Below the pieces are notes generated by a model, which did no database searches, was not told the DNA's origin, and saw only the letters and a list, made by a program, of their open reading frames with translations. Made by a program: the position numbers and the translations under genes. This document shows, piece by piece, positions 51,985-61,072 of a DNA stretch of 64,000 bases (positions within the stretch are counted from its first letter, which is position 1; the number at the start of each line of letters is the position of its first letter). This DNA comes from Mycetocola tolaasinivorans (lineage in GTDB: Bacteria; Actinomycetota; Actinomycetes; Actinomycetales; Microbacteriaceae). The DNA is taken from positions 1-64,000 of the forward strand of contig NZ_RCUX01000013.1 of the NCBI RefSeq assembly GCF_003667565.1, given 5' to 3'.

Positions 51985-53777
51985 GACCCCAGGAGATCCG
52001 TCAGCTCGAGCCAGCGCTCCTCCAGGGTGGAGATGTCGGCGGCGAGCTTCTGGGTTTCCTCGGTGATCTTGCCGAGGCCCGCATAGTCGCTCTGGTCGTG
52101 CTCGGCGAGGCGGGCATGGGCGGCATCGATCGAGGCGGTCGCCTTCTGGATGCGGCGCTCGATGGAGGCCAGCTCCTTCTGCGCGCGGTGCAGTTCGCCG
52201 CCGCTGAGGCCGGGCTTCGCCGGTGCCGAGCTGGCCTGCGAGGTCAGCTCCTCGGGCTTGCTCGCCGACGCGGGCGTCGCGTTACGGATGCGCAGGTACT
52301 CGTCCACTCCGCCGGGGAGGTGGCGCAGGTCGCCGTCCAGCACCGCATACTGCTGATCGGTGACGCGCTCCAGCAGGTAGCGGTCGTGCGAGACCACGAG
52401 CAGGGTTCCCGGCCAGGTGTCCAGCAGGTCTTCCATGGCCGCAAGCATGTCCGTGTCGAGGTCGTTGGTGGGCTCATCGAGGATCAGCACGTTCGGCTCG
52501 TCCAGCAGAATGAGCAGCAGCTGCAGGCGGCGCTTCTGGCCACCGGAGAGATCCTTCACCGGGGTCTGTAGCTGAGCGGAGGCGAAGCCCATCTGCTCAA
52601 GCAGCTGACCCGGGGTCATCTCCTTATCGCCGGCCTTATAGCTCGTGCGGTAGCGACCGATCACGGCCGAAACGCGCTCGTTCTGGATGTCCTCCAGTTC
52701 GGCAAGCTGCTGGGTCAGGGCGGCGATCTTCACGGTCTTGCCGCGCTTCACCACACCGGAGGTGGGCTCCACCTCGCCGGTGACGAGGCCCAGCAGGGTC
52801 GACTTTCCGGCACCGTTGACACCGAGGATACCGGTGCGCTCGCCCGGGGCGATGCGCCACTCGACGCTCTTCAGGATGGTGCGGTCACCGTACTTCACGC
52901 CGGCATCCAGGAGGTCAACAACGTCCTTGCCCAGGCGCGAGGTGGCCATCTGACTCATCGCCACGGTGTTACGCACCGGGGGCACATCGGCGATCAGGGC
53001 GTTGGCTGCCTCGATGCGGAACTTCGGCTTGGCCGTGCGTGCGGGAGCACCGCGGCGCAGCCAGGCGAGCTCCTTCTTCATCAGGTTCTGGCGCTTGCCC
53101 TCGATGGTCGCGGCCATGCGGTCGCGCTCCACCCGCTGCAGCACGTAGGCCGCGTAACCACCCTCGAAGGGCTCGATGATGCCATCGTGCACCTCCCAGG
53201 TGTCGGTCGAAACCTCGTCCAGGAACCAGCGGTCGTGGGTCACGACCAGCAGGCCGCCCTGACCGGGCATCCAGCGGCTCTTGAGGTGACCGGCGAGCCA
53301 GGCCACGCCCTCGACGTCGAGGTGGTTGGTGGGCTCGTCAAGGAACAGGACGTCCCAGTCGCCCACCAGCAGGGCGGCGAGGGCCACCCGGCGGCGCTGA
53401 CCACCGGAGAGGGTGCCGATCTCGGCGGTCCAGGGGAGGTCCGACAGCAGGCCGGTGATGACGTCGCGGATCTTCGGATCGCCCGCCCAGATGTACTCCT
53501 CGGTATTGCCCACGATGGCCTGAGCCACGGTGAGGTTGTCGTCGAGGATATCGCGCTGATCGAGGTAACCGATGGTCACGCCGCGGCGACGCGTGACGCG
53601 CCCCGAGTCGGGCTCCATCCGGCCGGCAAGCAGCTGCAGCAGCGTGGACTTGCCATCACCGTTGCGACCGACGATACCGATCCGGTCGCCCTCATTGACC
53701 CCGACAGTGATCTTCTCAAAGATGACGCGGGTGGGAAATTCTAGGTGGAGCGATTCCGCCCCCAACAGGTGAGCCAC
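51981..53777 (-). CDS. ABC-F family ATPase (Uup-like)
   Basis: 598 aa, two ABC domains. Walker A GRNGDGKSTLLQ and GVNGAGKSTLLG; signatures LSGGQRRRVALA and LSGGQKRRLQLL; Walker B LFLDEPTNHLD and LILDEPTNDLD; linker with the basic PtIM helix region, and a C-terminal coiled coil (RAQKELASIERRIQKATA). ABC-F proteins act on the ribosome rather than in transport; the coiled coil suggests Uup. GTG start at 53777. Confidence 0.92.
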   Translation of the reverse strand: MAHLLGAESLHLEFPTRVIFEKITVGVNEGDRIGIVGRNGDGKSTLLQLLAGRMEPDSGRVTRRRGVTIGYLDQRDILDDNLTVAQAIVGNTEEYIWAGDPKIRDVITGLLSDLPWTAEIGTLSGGQRRRVALAALLVGDWDVLFLDEPTNHLDVEGVAWLAGHLKSRWMPGQGGLLVVTHDRWFLDEVSTDTWEVHDGIIEPFEGGYAAYVLQRVERDRMAATIEGKRQNLMKKELAWLRRGAPARTAKPKFRIEAANALIADVPPVRNTVAMSQMATSRLGKDVVDLLDAGVKYGDRTILKSVEWRIAPGERTGILGVNGAGKSTLLGLVTGEVEPTSGVVKRGKTVKIAALTQQLAELEDIQNERVSAVIGRYRTSYKAGDKEMTPGQLLEQMGFASAQLQTPVKDLSGGQKRRLQLLLILLDEPNVLILDEPTNDLDTDMLAAMEDLLDTWPGTLLVVSHDRYLLERVTDQQYAVLDGDLRHLPGGVDEYLRIRNATPASASKPEELTSQASSAPAKPGLSGGELHRAQKELASIERRIQKATASIDAAHARLAEHDQSDYAGLGKITEETQKLAADISTLEERWLELTDLLGS

Positions 53778-53877
53778 CCCTCCAGCCTAGTGGCGAACGG
53801 CAAACCGACAGCGCGTGCACAGAGAATCCACGATTTCCCGGGGTAGGCTGGATCCTCCACGCAACCCTTGGAGACCC

Positions 53878-55212
53878 GTGACAGAGCCTGTATCCACCCG
53901 CGCAGCCGCACGCCATGCCTCCGGCATTTCCCCGGCAAAACGCCTGCGTCGCCGCATCGCCCTCGGTGTGGTGGGCACCCTTCTTCTCCTGACCGCCGGC
54001 GCGGGGGCCTTTGCCGTTTACGTCTACCAAGACCTGAATAACGGCATTCACCGCTCCCCCATTTCGATGCCGAGCGGCAACCCCGACTTCGGGGTGAAGC
54101 AGAACACCGGCGAAACCAACATCCTCATCATGGGTATGGACAGCCGAGTGGATCAGAACGGCAAGCCGTTCCCCGCCGAGATCTACAACGCGATCCACGC
54201 GGGCGATCAGGGCGACGGAGGCTACAACGCCAACGTGATGATGCTCATTCACATTCCGGGTAACGGCGGCCGTGCGCAGGGCATCTCGATCCCCCGCGAC
54301 GACTACGCCGAGCTGGCGGGGCACCCCAACGGCGTGAAGATGTCGAAGATCAAGGAGGCCTACGGCCTCGCCCTCGACGAAAAGCTGCGCGAGCTCGTGC
54401 GTGGCGGCATGAGCCGCGACGACGCCTACCAGCAGGCCCGCACCGCCGGCCGCCAGGCACAGATCAACACCGTCTCGCAGTTCCTCGGCGGTGTGCGCAT
54501 CGACCACTTCGTCGAGATCACCATGGCCGCCTTCTACCAGGTAGCCGACGCCGTACAGCCCATCACCGTGTGCCTCAACCAGGCCACCCAGGACAAATAC
54601 TCGGGCGCGGACTTCCCCGCCGGCATGCAGGAAATCTCCGCCGAGCAGGCCATGGCGTTTGTTCGTCAGCGCCGCGACACCGGTCACACCGGTGTCGAGC
54701 TGACCGACTTCGACCGCACCCGCCGCCAGCAGGCGTTCATGGTGTCCCTCGCCTATAAGCTCAAGCAGGCGAACACCTTCACCAACCCGGCCACCATTAC
54801 GAGCCTGATCGACACCGCGAAGCAGTACATCGCGGTGGACGATGGCCTCGACTTCCTGAGCTTCGCCCAGCAGGCCAGCTCGCTCGCCGGCGGCAACATC
54901 ACCTTCACGACCCTGCCGATCACCGAGTTTGCGACCCGTGACGGCAAGGACGTCAACCTCGTTGACCTCAACCAGATCCACTCGATCGTGGCGGGCCTGC
55001 TCAGCGGCAAGACCGAGGCTCCCGCGGGCACCACCCCCGAGGCTCCGGCAACCGGGCAGACCGAGGCCGGCGGGGCCCAGACCCCGGAGGCTCCCGCCAC
55101 CGGCGAGGCACCGACCACCCCGGAGAACTCCACCTCGGAAACCCCGGCGGACAACACCTACCACGATTGGAAGGAACCGCTCCAGGCCGGCGCGATTCCC
55201 TGCGTCAACTAG
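53878..55212 (+). CDS. LytR-CpsA-Psr (LCP) family ligase
   Basis: 444 aa. Cytoplasmic basic N-terminus, one membrane helix (~27-48), LCP domain with NILIMGMDSRVD, SIPRDDYAEL (catalytic Arg/Asp) and FVRQRRDTGHTGVELTDFDR, then a Pro/Glu/Thr/Ala-rich tail with repeats TPEAPATG. LCP proteins attach secondary wall polymers to peptidoglycan. GTG 53878-53880 with GGAG 5 nt upstream. Confidence 0.92.
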   Translation: MTEPVSTRAAARHASGISPAKRLRRRIALGVVGTLLLLTAGAGAFAVYVYQDLNNGIHRSPISMPSGNPDFGVKQNTGETNILIMGMDSRVDQNGKPFPAEIYNAIHAGDQGDGGYNANVMMLIHIPGNGGRAQGISIPRDDYAELAGHPNGVKMSKIKEAYGLALDEKLRELVRGGMSRDDAYQQARTAGRQAQINTVSQFLGGVRIDHFVEITMAAFYQVADAVQPITVCLNQATQDKYSGADFPAGMQEISAEQAMAFVRQRRDTGHTGVELTDFDRTRRQQAFMVSLAYKLKQANTFTNPATITSLIDTAKQYIAVDDGLDFLSFAQQASSLAGGNITFTTLPITEFATRDGKDVNLVDLNQIHSIVAGLLSGKTEAPAGTTPEAPATGQTEAGGAQTPEAPATGEAPTTPENSTSETPADNTYHDWKEPLQAGAIPCVN

Positions 55213-55242
55213 CCACAGGCGCGCGCTCTAGCGCTCGCACTA

Positions 55243-55284
55243 CGGCGAAGGCCCCCGGGATTTCCCTGGGGCCCTCGTCGTTTT
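55243..55284 (+). terminator. LCP gene terminator
   Basis: AGGCCCCCGGGA/TCCCTGGGGCCCT imperfect stem, then GTCGTTTTCC. Confidence 0.7.
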
Positions 55285-55306
55285 CCGACACCGCGCCTCG
55301 CTCCGG

Positions 55307-55702
55307 CTAGTCTTCCGCAACCACCTCAACCTTGAAGCCGGCCGCGTTTTCCAGCCAGCCCGCATAGTGATCCGGCCCACCCGCGTGCGGGTACCGATCC
55401 TGATACAGCGGCGTCCACCCGTGCGCAGGAGCATCGGCGATCAGGGCGTCCACCTGGGCCCGCGTGCCGGCATCAAAGGCCAGGTGGTTGATCCCGGCCC
55501 GACGACGGTCATGGAGGGGCGAGGAGAGGTTTGGTGAGGTCGTGAGGCTCAGATACGCGCCACCCGCACCCCAGGACTCCCCGCTCTCCCAGGCGGCATC
55601 GCGGGTGAATCCGAGTCGGGTGAGCAACCAGCCCCACCCGGCACGCTCATACTTCGCCGTTTCGTCGGCGAGCCATACCTCTACGTGATGAAAACCGGTC
55701 AT
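55307..55702 (-). CDS. VOC (glyoxalase/dioxygenase fold) protein
   Basis: 131 aa with one pair of beta-alpha-beta-beta-beta units: GFHHVEVWLAD (metal-ligand His), INHLAFDAG (second ligand), HYAGWLENAAGFKVEVV (Glu ligand). Single-domain VOC proteins act as dimers on varied substrates; the function is not defined. Start MTGFHHVEV chosen over two upstream codons. Confidence 0.85.
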   Translation of the reverse strand: MTGFHHVEVWLADETAKYERAGWGWLLTRLGFTRDAAWESGESWGAGGAYLSLTTSPNLSSPLHDRRRAGINHLAFDAGTRAQVDALIADAPAHGWTPLYQDRYPHAGGPDHYAGWLENAAGFKVEVVAED

Positions 55703-55735
55703 GACCACATGGTGGCACAGGTGAGTCGGGCGTCC

Positions 55736-56671
55736 CTAGTCGGTCAGCAGCCGGGCGCCGGAAGCCGGGCCGGTCGCGCGCACGGTACGAATCCCGTTGG
55801 CGCTCAGCGACACCTGAATCTCCAGTGCCGCATCGGCATCCTCGGCAAGGAATGCAACGGTCGGGCCCGAACCGGACACGATACCGGCGAGGGCGCCGGA
55901 GCGCTCCCCCAGCTCGATCACATCGGCGAGACCCGGCTGCATCTGCAGCGCGGCCACCTGCATGTCGTTGTGCAGGGCGTTGGCGAGCATTACAGTATCG
56001 CCCGCCCGCAGCGCCTGCAGCACGTCGTTATCGACGCTCGGTACGTCGCGCGCCGGCGAAATATCCAGCGCGTGCTTCTCGCGGTGCTCATCCAGCTTCG
56101 CGTAGACCGCGGGGGTCGAGAGCCCCTGATCGGCGAGGGCAAACACCCAGGTGAACTGTCCGGTTGCGAGAGCGGGGCTCAGGCGTTCCCCGCGACCGGT
56201 ACCCAGCGCGGTACCCCCCACCAGGGCGAAGGGCACATCGGCGCCCAGCTTGGCGGCGAGCTTCACGAGCTCCTCGCGGCCGAGACCCGTGCCCCAGAGG
56301 GCGTCGCAGGCCACGAGCGTGGCCGCGGCATCCGCCGAGCCCCCGCCCATACCGCCCGCGACGGGAACGTTCTTCTCGATGCGCAGGTGCACCCCGCCGC
56401 GATATCCGGTCTTGCGCGCGAGCAGGCGGGCGGCCTTGATCGCGAGGTTTGAGCCATCGGTGGGCACCGAGTCGGTGTTGATCTTTCCGCCAAAGGTCAC
56501 CGCGAAGTCGCTGGCGTGGGATGCGTACACATCCTCATACAGCGAAACCGCCTGGTACGCGGTCGCGACCTCGTGGTAGCCGTCCTCACGGACCGCTCCC
56601 ACGGACAGGAACAGGTTTACCTTCCCGGGAGCCCGGGCGGCGACCTCTGTAGACGTCTGGTTGGCGCTCAT
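55736..56671 (-). CDS. ispE: 4-diphosphocytidyl-2-C-methyl-D-erythritol kinase
   Basis: 311 aa GHMP kinase: [15 protein letters not shown] loop [18 protein letters not shown]-terminal [13 protein letters not shown]. It phosphorylates CDP-methylerythritol in the MEP isoprenoid pathway. Follows rsmA by 29 nt, the usual actinobacterial order. Confidence 0.95.
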   Translation of the reverse strand: MSANQTSTEVAARAPGKVNLFLSVGAVREDGYHEVATAYQAVSLYEDVYASHASDFAVTFGGKINTDSVPTDGSNLAIKAARLLARKTGYRGGVHLRIEKNVPVAGGMGGGSADAAATLVACDALWGTGLGREELVKLAAKLGADVPFALVGGTALGTGRGERLSPALATGQFTWVFALADQGLSTPAVYAKLDEHREKHALDISPARDVPSVDNDVLQALRAGDTVMLANALHNDMQVAALQMQPGLADVIELGERSGALAGIVSGSGPTVAFLAEDADAALEIQVSLSANGIRTVRATGPASGARLLTD

Positions 56672-56700
56672 ACGTTAAACCTAACGCAGGATATTGATCG

Positions 56701-57549
56701 TTATTTACCGATTGCCGCGAGATGCGCGCGAGCGACACCGAGGAAGTCGTGCACGGTCAGTGCCTCACCCCGCGCGGTCGGCGCGATTCCGGCGGCCTCC
56801 AGGCGTGCGGTGGCCACATCGGCCCCGCCCAAAACCTGACCGAGCGACTGACGTAACATCTTGCGACGCTGGCCAAAGGCGGCATCAACCAGGGCGAAGG
56901 TCAGCGCACGCTCCTCGAGCGTGCCAATCTGGTCGGCGCGACGCTCAAACCCGACGAGCACCGAATCGACGTTCGGCACCGGCCAGAACACCTGGCGGCT
57001 CACGGTACCGGCGATGCGCCAGTCTCCGTACCACTCGGCCTTGACGCTCGGGCTGCCATAGATCTTCGAACCCGGCTCGGCGGCCAGGCGGTGACCCACC
57101 TCGGCCTGCACCATGACCACACCCGAGGTGAGCGAATCGAAGTGCTCCAGCAGGTGCAGCAGCACCGGCACCGAAATGTTGTAGGGCAGGTTCGCAACCA
57201 GGCGCGTGGGCGCAAGCGGCAGCTCGGTGACCTTCAGGGCATCCTGGTGCACCACGGTCAGCTCGGCCTCGGGGGCCAGCGCCGCCACGGTCTTCGGCAG
57301 CTGCTCGGCCAGGCGCGAATCGATCTCCACGGCCACCACGCGAGCCTCGGCCTCGAGCAGGCCCAGGGTCAGTGAACCCAGACCCGGGCCGATCTCGATC
57401 ACGGCGTCACCGGCCTCAACGTTCGCGACCTTCACGATCTTGCGGACGGTATTGGCGTCCACCACAAAGTTCTGCCCCAGCTTCTTGGTGGGGGTTACGT
57501 CGAGCATTTCCGCGAGGTCACGGATTTCGGCGGGGCCGAGCAGGTTCAT
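56701..57549 (-). CDS. rsmA: 16S rRNA (adenine1518/1519-N6)-dimethyltransferase
   Basis: 282 aa. KLGQNFVVDANTVRKIV, SAM motif VIEIGPGLGSLTLGLLE, and catalytic VANLPYNISVPVLLHLL (NLPY). It dimethylates two adenines in helix 45 of 16S rRNA. The start overlaps the tatD stop by 4 nt. Confidence 0.96.
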   Translation of the reverse strand: MNLLGPAEIRDLAEMLDVTPTKKLGQNFVVDANTVRKIVKVANVEAGDAVIEIGPGLGSLTLGLLEAEARVVAVEIDSRLAEQLPKTVAALAPEAELTVVHQDALKVTELPLAPTRLVANLPYNISVPVLLHLLEHFDSLTSGVVMVQAEVGHRLAAEPGSKIYGSPSVKAEWYGDWRIAGTVSRQVFWPVPNVDSVLVGFERRADQIGTLEERALTFALVDAAFGQRRKMLRQSLGQVLGGADVATARLEAAGIAPTARGEALTVHDFLGVARAHLAAIGK

Positions 57550-58478
57550 GAGGTACTTTTCGTCTTATCGTTCGGGCCGGTCTGTGAGCGGATCGGATCC
57601 GCGTCCCAGCGCCCATAAACGGCTTCGGTATTGGAACTCAGCTGCGTCGCGAGCATCACCGGATCGAGATCCAGATACTCGGCTATGGCGCGCAGCGTGT
57701 AGGGAATGAGGTAGGGGGCGTTGGGGCGACCACGGTAGGGCGTGGGCGTGAGGTACGGCGCATCCGTCTCGATCATCAGCAGCGAGCGCGGCGCAATATC
57801 CAGCACCCGACGCAGATTGTGCGCGTTCTTAAACGTCACCGTGCCGGAGAGCGACATGTACCAGCCGTGCTCGATACAGATCTCGGCGAGATCCACGTCT
57901 CCGGAGAAACAGTGGAACACCGTGCGCTCGGGAGCGCCCACCCGCAGCAGGGTGTCGACGACCTCCTGGTGGGCGTCACGATCGTGAATCTGCAGGGCCA
58001 GATCGTGTTCCTTCGCGATCCGGATGTGCTCCTCAAACGAGCGCTGCTGGGCGGCCCGGCCGTCTTCCCCGGTGCGGAAGAAGTCGAGACCGGTCTCGCC
58101 CACCGCGCGCACCCGCGGCAGCGCCGCGAGCTCGTTGATGCCGGCGAGGTGCTCATCGAGCAGCCCCCGAGCGTCGAGCTCCGGCGCCTCGTTCGGGTGC
58201 AGCGCCACCGCGGCGAGCACGCGTGGCTCGATCGCGGCGATCTGCGCGCTCCAGCGGGAGGTGGCCAGGTCGGTGCCGACCTGGACCACTCCCTTAACGC
58301 CCACGCTGGAGGCGCGATCCAGCTGCTCTCGGTAGTCGAGAGCCTCGTCGCCATCGGCGATTTCGAGGTGGGTGTGGTTGTCGTATACCCCGGAGGTCAG
58401 CGGCTGAGGCAGCGGCGGGTACCGCAGCTCCCCGCGGTCCTCGCCCCCACGCGTACGGATGTGCGGTGTCGGGTTCAT
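57546..58478 (-). CDS. tatD: TatD-family metal-dependent DNase
   Basis: 310 aa TIM barrel. Metal ligands NHTHLEIAD (HxH), GETGLDFFR (Glu), QIHDRDAHQEV (His), HCFSGD (His) and IETDAPYLTP (Asp). TatD enzymes are 3'-5' exonucleases or D-tyrosyl-type hydrolases. ATG 58476-58478. Between metG and rsmA in a conserved cluster. Confidence 0.93.
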   Translation of the reverse strand: MNPTPHIRTRGGEDRGELRYPPLPQPLTSGVYDNHTHLEIADGDEALDYREQLDRASSVGVKGVVQVGTDLATSRWSAQIAAIEPRVLAAVALHPNEAPELDARGLLDEHLAGINELAALPRVRAVGETGLDFFRTGEDGRAAQQRSFEEHIRIAKEHDLALQIHDRDAHQEVVDTLLRVGAPERTVFHCFSGDVDLAEICIEHGWYMSLSGTVTFKNAHNLRRVLDIAPRSLLMIETDAPYLTPTPYRGRPNAPYLIPYTLRAIAEYLDLDPVMLATQLSSNTEAVYGRWDADPIRSQTGPNDKTKSTS

Positions 58479-58521
58479 ACCCTCGACGCTACCCGCTTTA
58501 GCTGAATCCGGCATCCCCACG

Positions 58522-60102
58522 CTAGGCGTCGGTGGATTCGATGCGCGGGAACAGCGCCTCGAGCGCACCCACGGTGGTGCCCGGGATCAGCTGACCCCAG
58601 ACGCCGGCCGAGCGGATCGGCTGCGCGGTGAGGGCTCCGAGGGAGTCCTCCACGCCGAGCGCGGTCCAGAGCTTGGTGGTGGCCTTGGGAATGGTCGGCG
58701 AGAGCACCACGGCCAGGGCACGCAGACCCTCGGTCACGGTGTAGAGCACGGTGGAGAGGCGCTCGCGCTGAGCGTCGTCCTTTGCCAGGGCCCACGGTTC
58801 CTGGATCGTGATGTAGCCGTTGAGCTCCTCCACGATGGTCCAGATCGCGGCCAGCGAGTCGTGCAGGGCGATCTTCTCGATCGCGGCATCGGCGTTTGCC
58901 ACGGCCTCCGCAACCACGCGCTGGATGTTGAGGTCGGCCTCGGTGTACTCACCCGGTGCCGGCACAACGCCGTCGTAGTAGCGGGTCACCATGGCCAGCG
59001 CGCGCGAGGCGAGGTTACCGAAACCGTTGGCCAACTCGGCCTGGTAGCGCGCCGACAGGTCTTCCCAGCTGAACGAGCCATCCTGACCGAAGTGGATCGC
59101 GGACATGAAGTAGTAGCGGAAGGCATCCGAGCCGAAGGTGTCGGTGATCTCGTGCGGCGCAATACCGGTGAGCTTCGACTTGGACATCTTCTCGCCGCCG
59201 ACCAGCAGCCAGCCGTGACCGAACACGCGGTGCGGGACCTTCACGCCGGCGGCCATCAGCATCGCGGGCCAGATAACCGCGTGGAAGCGCAGAATGTCCT
59301 TTCCGACGAGGTGCATTCCGGGCCAGCGACGCTCGAAGTTCTCGTTGTCCTGGCCGTAGCCCACGGCGGTGATGTAGTTCAGCAGTGCGTCGAACCACAC
59401 GTAGACCACGTGCGAGTCGTCCCAGGGCACCTTGATGCCCCAGTCGAAGCTCGAACGCGAGATCGAGAGGTCGTTCAGACCCTGGCGGACGAACTGGATA
59501 ACCTCGTTGCGCGCCGACTCGGGCTGCACAAACTCGGGGTTCTGCTCGTAGAGGTCCAGCAGCTGCTGGGAGAAGTCGCTCATGCGGAAGAAGTAGTTCT
59601 TCTCTTCCAGACGCTCGAGCGGCTTGGAGTGAATGGCGCAGACCTTCTGGCCGGCGAACTCGCCCACGCCGTCGACGACATCGCTCTCGGGCTTGAACTC
59701 CTCACAGCCCACACAGTAGAGGCCGGAGTACTCGCCGGAGTAGATGAAGCCGTCATCGTAGAGCTTCTGCAGGAAGACCTGAACGTTCTTCTCGTGGCGC
59801 TCATCGGTGGTGCGGATGAAGTCATCGTTGGAGATATCGATGGTCTCCAGCAGCGGGATCCAGGAGTCGCGCACCAGCTTGTCGGCCCACTCCTGCGGGG
59901 TGGTGCCGTTGGCGGTGGCGGTGCGCAGGATCTTCTCGCCGTGCTCGTCGGTGCCGGTCAGCGACCAGGTGTCATCCCCGGACTGACGGTGCCAGCGCGC
60001 GAGCATGTCAGCGGCCACCTCGGTGTACGCATGCCCGATATGGGGAGCATCGTTAACGTAGAAAATGGGCGTGGTGACATAGAAAGAACGACCGGACGAC
60101 AT
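58522..60102 (-). CDS. metG: Methionyl-tRNA synthetase
   Basis: 526 aa class I synthetase. HIGH motif PHIGHAYTEV, KMSKS motif EKMSKSKLTG, a zinc knuckle starting YCVGCEEF, C-terminal anticodon-binding helices. There is no C-terminal EMAP tRNA-binding domain, as in many actinobacteria. ATG 60100-60102. Confidence 0.96.
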   Translation of the reverse strand: MSSGRSFYVTTPIFYVNDAPHIGHAYTEVAADMLARWHRQSGDDTWSLTGTDEHGEKILRTATANGTTPQEWADKLVRDSWIPLLETIDISNDDFIRTTDERHEKNVQVFLQKLYDDGFIYSGEYSGLYCVGCEEFKPESDVVDGVGEFAGQKVCAIHSKPLERLEEKNYFFRMSDFSQQLLDLYEQNPEFVQPESARNEVIQFVRQGLNDLSISRSSFDWGIKVPWDDSHVVYVWFDALLNYITAVGYGQDNENFERRWPGMHLVGKDILRFHAVIWPAMLMAAGVKVPHRVFGHGWLLVGGEKMSKSKLTGIAPHEITDTFGSDAFRYYFMSAIHFGQDGSFSWEDLSARYQAELANGFGNLASRALAMVTRYYDGVVPAPGEYTEADLNIQRVVAEAVANADAAIEKIALHDSLAAIWTIVEELNGYITIQEPWALAKDDAQRERLSTVLYTVTEGLRALAVVLSPTIPKATTKLWTALGVEDSLGALTAQPIRSAGVWGQLIPGTTVGALEALFPRIESTDA

Positions 60103-60169
60103 GCGCTCAATTGTATGGTGTAAATCGAGCGCTCGCGGACATCGTTACGCCGGGCGGCGCGGCACCGGC

Positions 60170-60982
60170 CTAGCGGGCGAGCGCCCCCTCATAGAGGTCA
60201 CGCTTTCCGAGGCCCGTTTCGGCCGCCACCTGGGTTGCGGCTTCCTTGGTCCGCAGGCCCGATTCCACCAGCGCACGCACCCGGGCGATGGCGTCCTCCA
60301 GGCTGAATTCGCGGGCGGGTGCACCGGCAATGACCACGCAGATTTCCCCACGGACACCCTCCGCCGCCCACTCGGCAAGCTCCGCCGCGGTGCCCCGCTT
60401 GACCTCCTCGAACATCTTCGTGAGCTCGCGGCACACGACCACGCGACGATCGGCACCAAAGACCTCGGCGACGTCCTGCAGGCTCGCGGCCAGGCGGTTC
60501 GGGGAATCGAAGAAGACCATGGTGCGGCGCTCATCGGCGAGCTCGCGGAAGGTATCGCGACGCTCCCCCGACTTCCGCGGCAGGAACCCCTCAAAGCAGA
60601 AGCGGTCGGTGGGCAGGCCCGAAACCGCGAGGGCCGACAGCACGGCGCTCGGTCCCGGCAGGACGGTCACACGCACATCCGCTGCGGCAGCCGCCTCCAC
60701 CAGGTGATAACCGGGGTCCGACACGGTGGGCATACCGGCATCGCTCAGCACCAGAATGTCTTCGTTTCGCGCACGCTCGACCAGGTCACTCGCGCGCACC
60801 CGCTCGTTGTGATCGTGCAGGGCGATGAGCTCGGGGCGGTTCTCAATGCCCAGGCCACGCAGCAGTTTTACCGTGGTGCGGGTATCCTCCGCGGCCACGA
60901 CGCCCACGGTCTCCAGGGTCTCAACCAGGCGGGTGGTGGCGTCCGAGAGGTTTCCGATGGGGGTCGCCCCGAGAATGATCAT
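60170..60982 (-). CDS. rsmI: 16S rRNA (cytidine1402-2'-O)-methyltransferase
   Basis: 270 aa. IILGATPIGNLSDATTRLVE, VAAEDTRTTVKLLRGLGI, VLSDAGMPTVSDPG, PGPSAVLSALAVSGLPTDRF and FFDSPNRLAA are diagnostic of RsmI. ATG 60980-60982; divergent from the O-mannosyltransferase gene. An apparent longer frame upstream is antisense to that gene. Confidence 0.95.
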   Translation of the reverse strand: MIILGATPIGNLSDATTRLVETLETVGVVAAEDTRTTVKLLRGLGIENRPELIALHDHNERVRASDLVERARNEDILVLSDAGMPTVSDPGYHLVEAAAAADVRVTVLPGPSAVLSALAVSGLPTDRFCFEGFLPRKSGERRDTFRELADERRTMVFFDSPNRLAASLQDVAEVFGADRRVVVCRELTKMFEEVKRGTAAELAEWAAEGVRGEICVVIAGAPAREFSLEDAIARVRALVESGLRTKEAATQVAAETGLGKRDLYEGALAR

Positions 60983-61072
60983 GGTTCCAGTCTGCCAGGT
61001 GTGCGCGGGCGACCCCGCGCATTTTCGCCGAATCGCGCGAGAAATCACGGACAAACTGACTACGATGTCAGG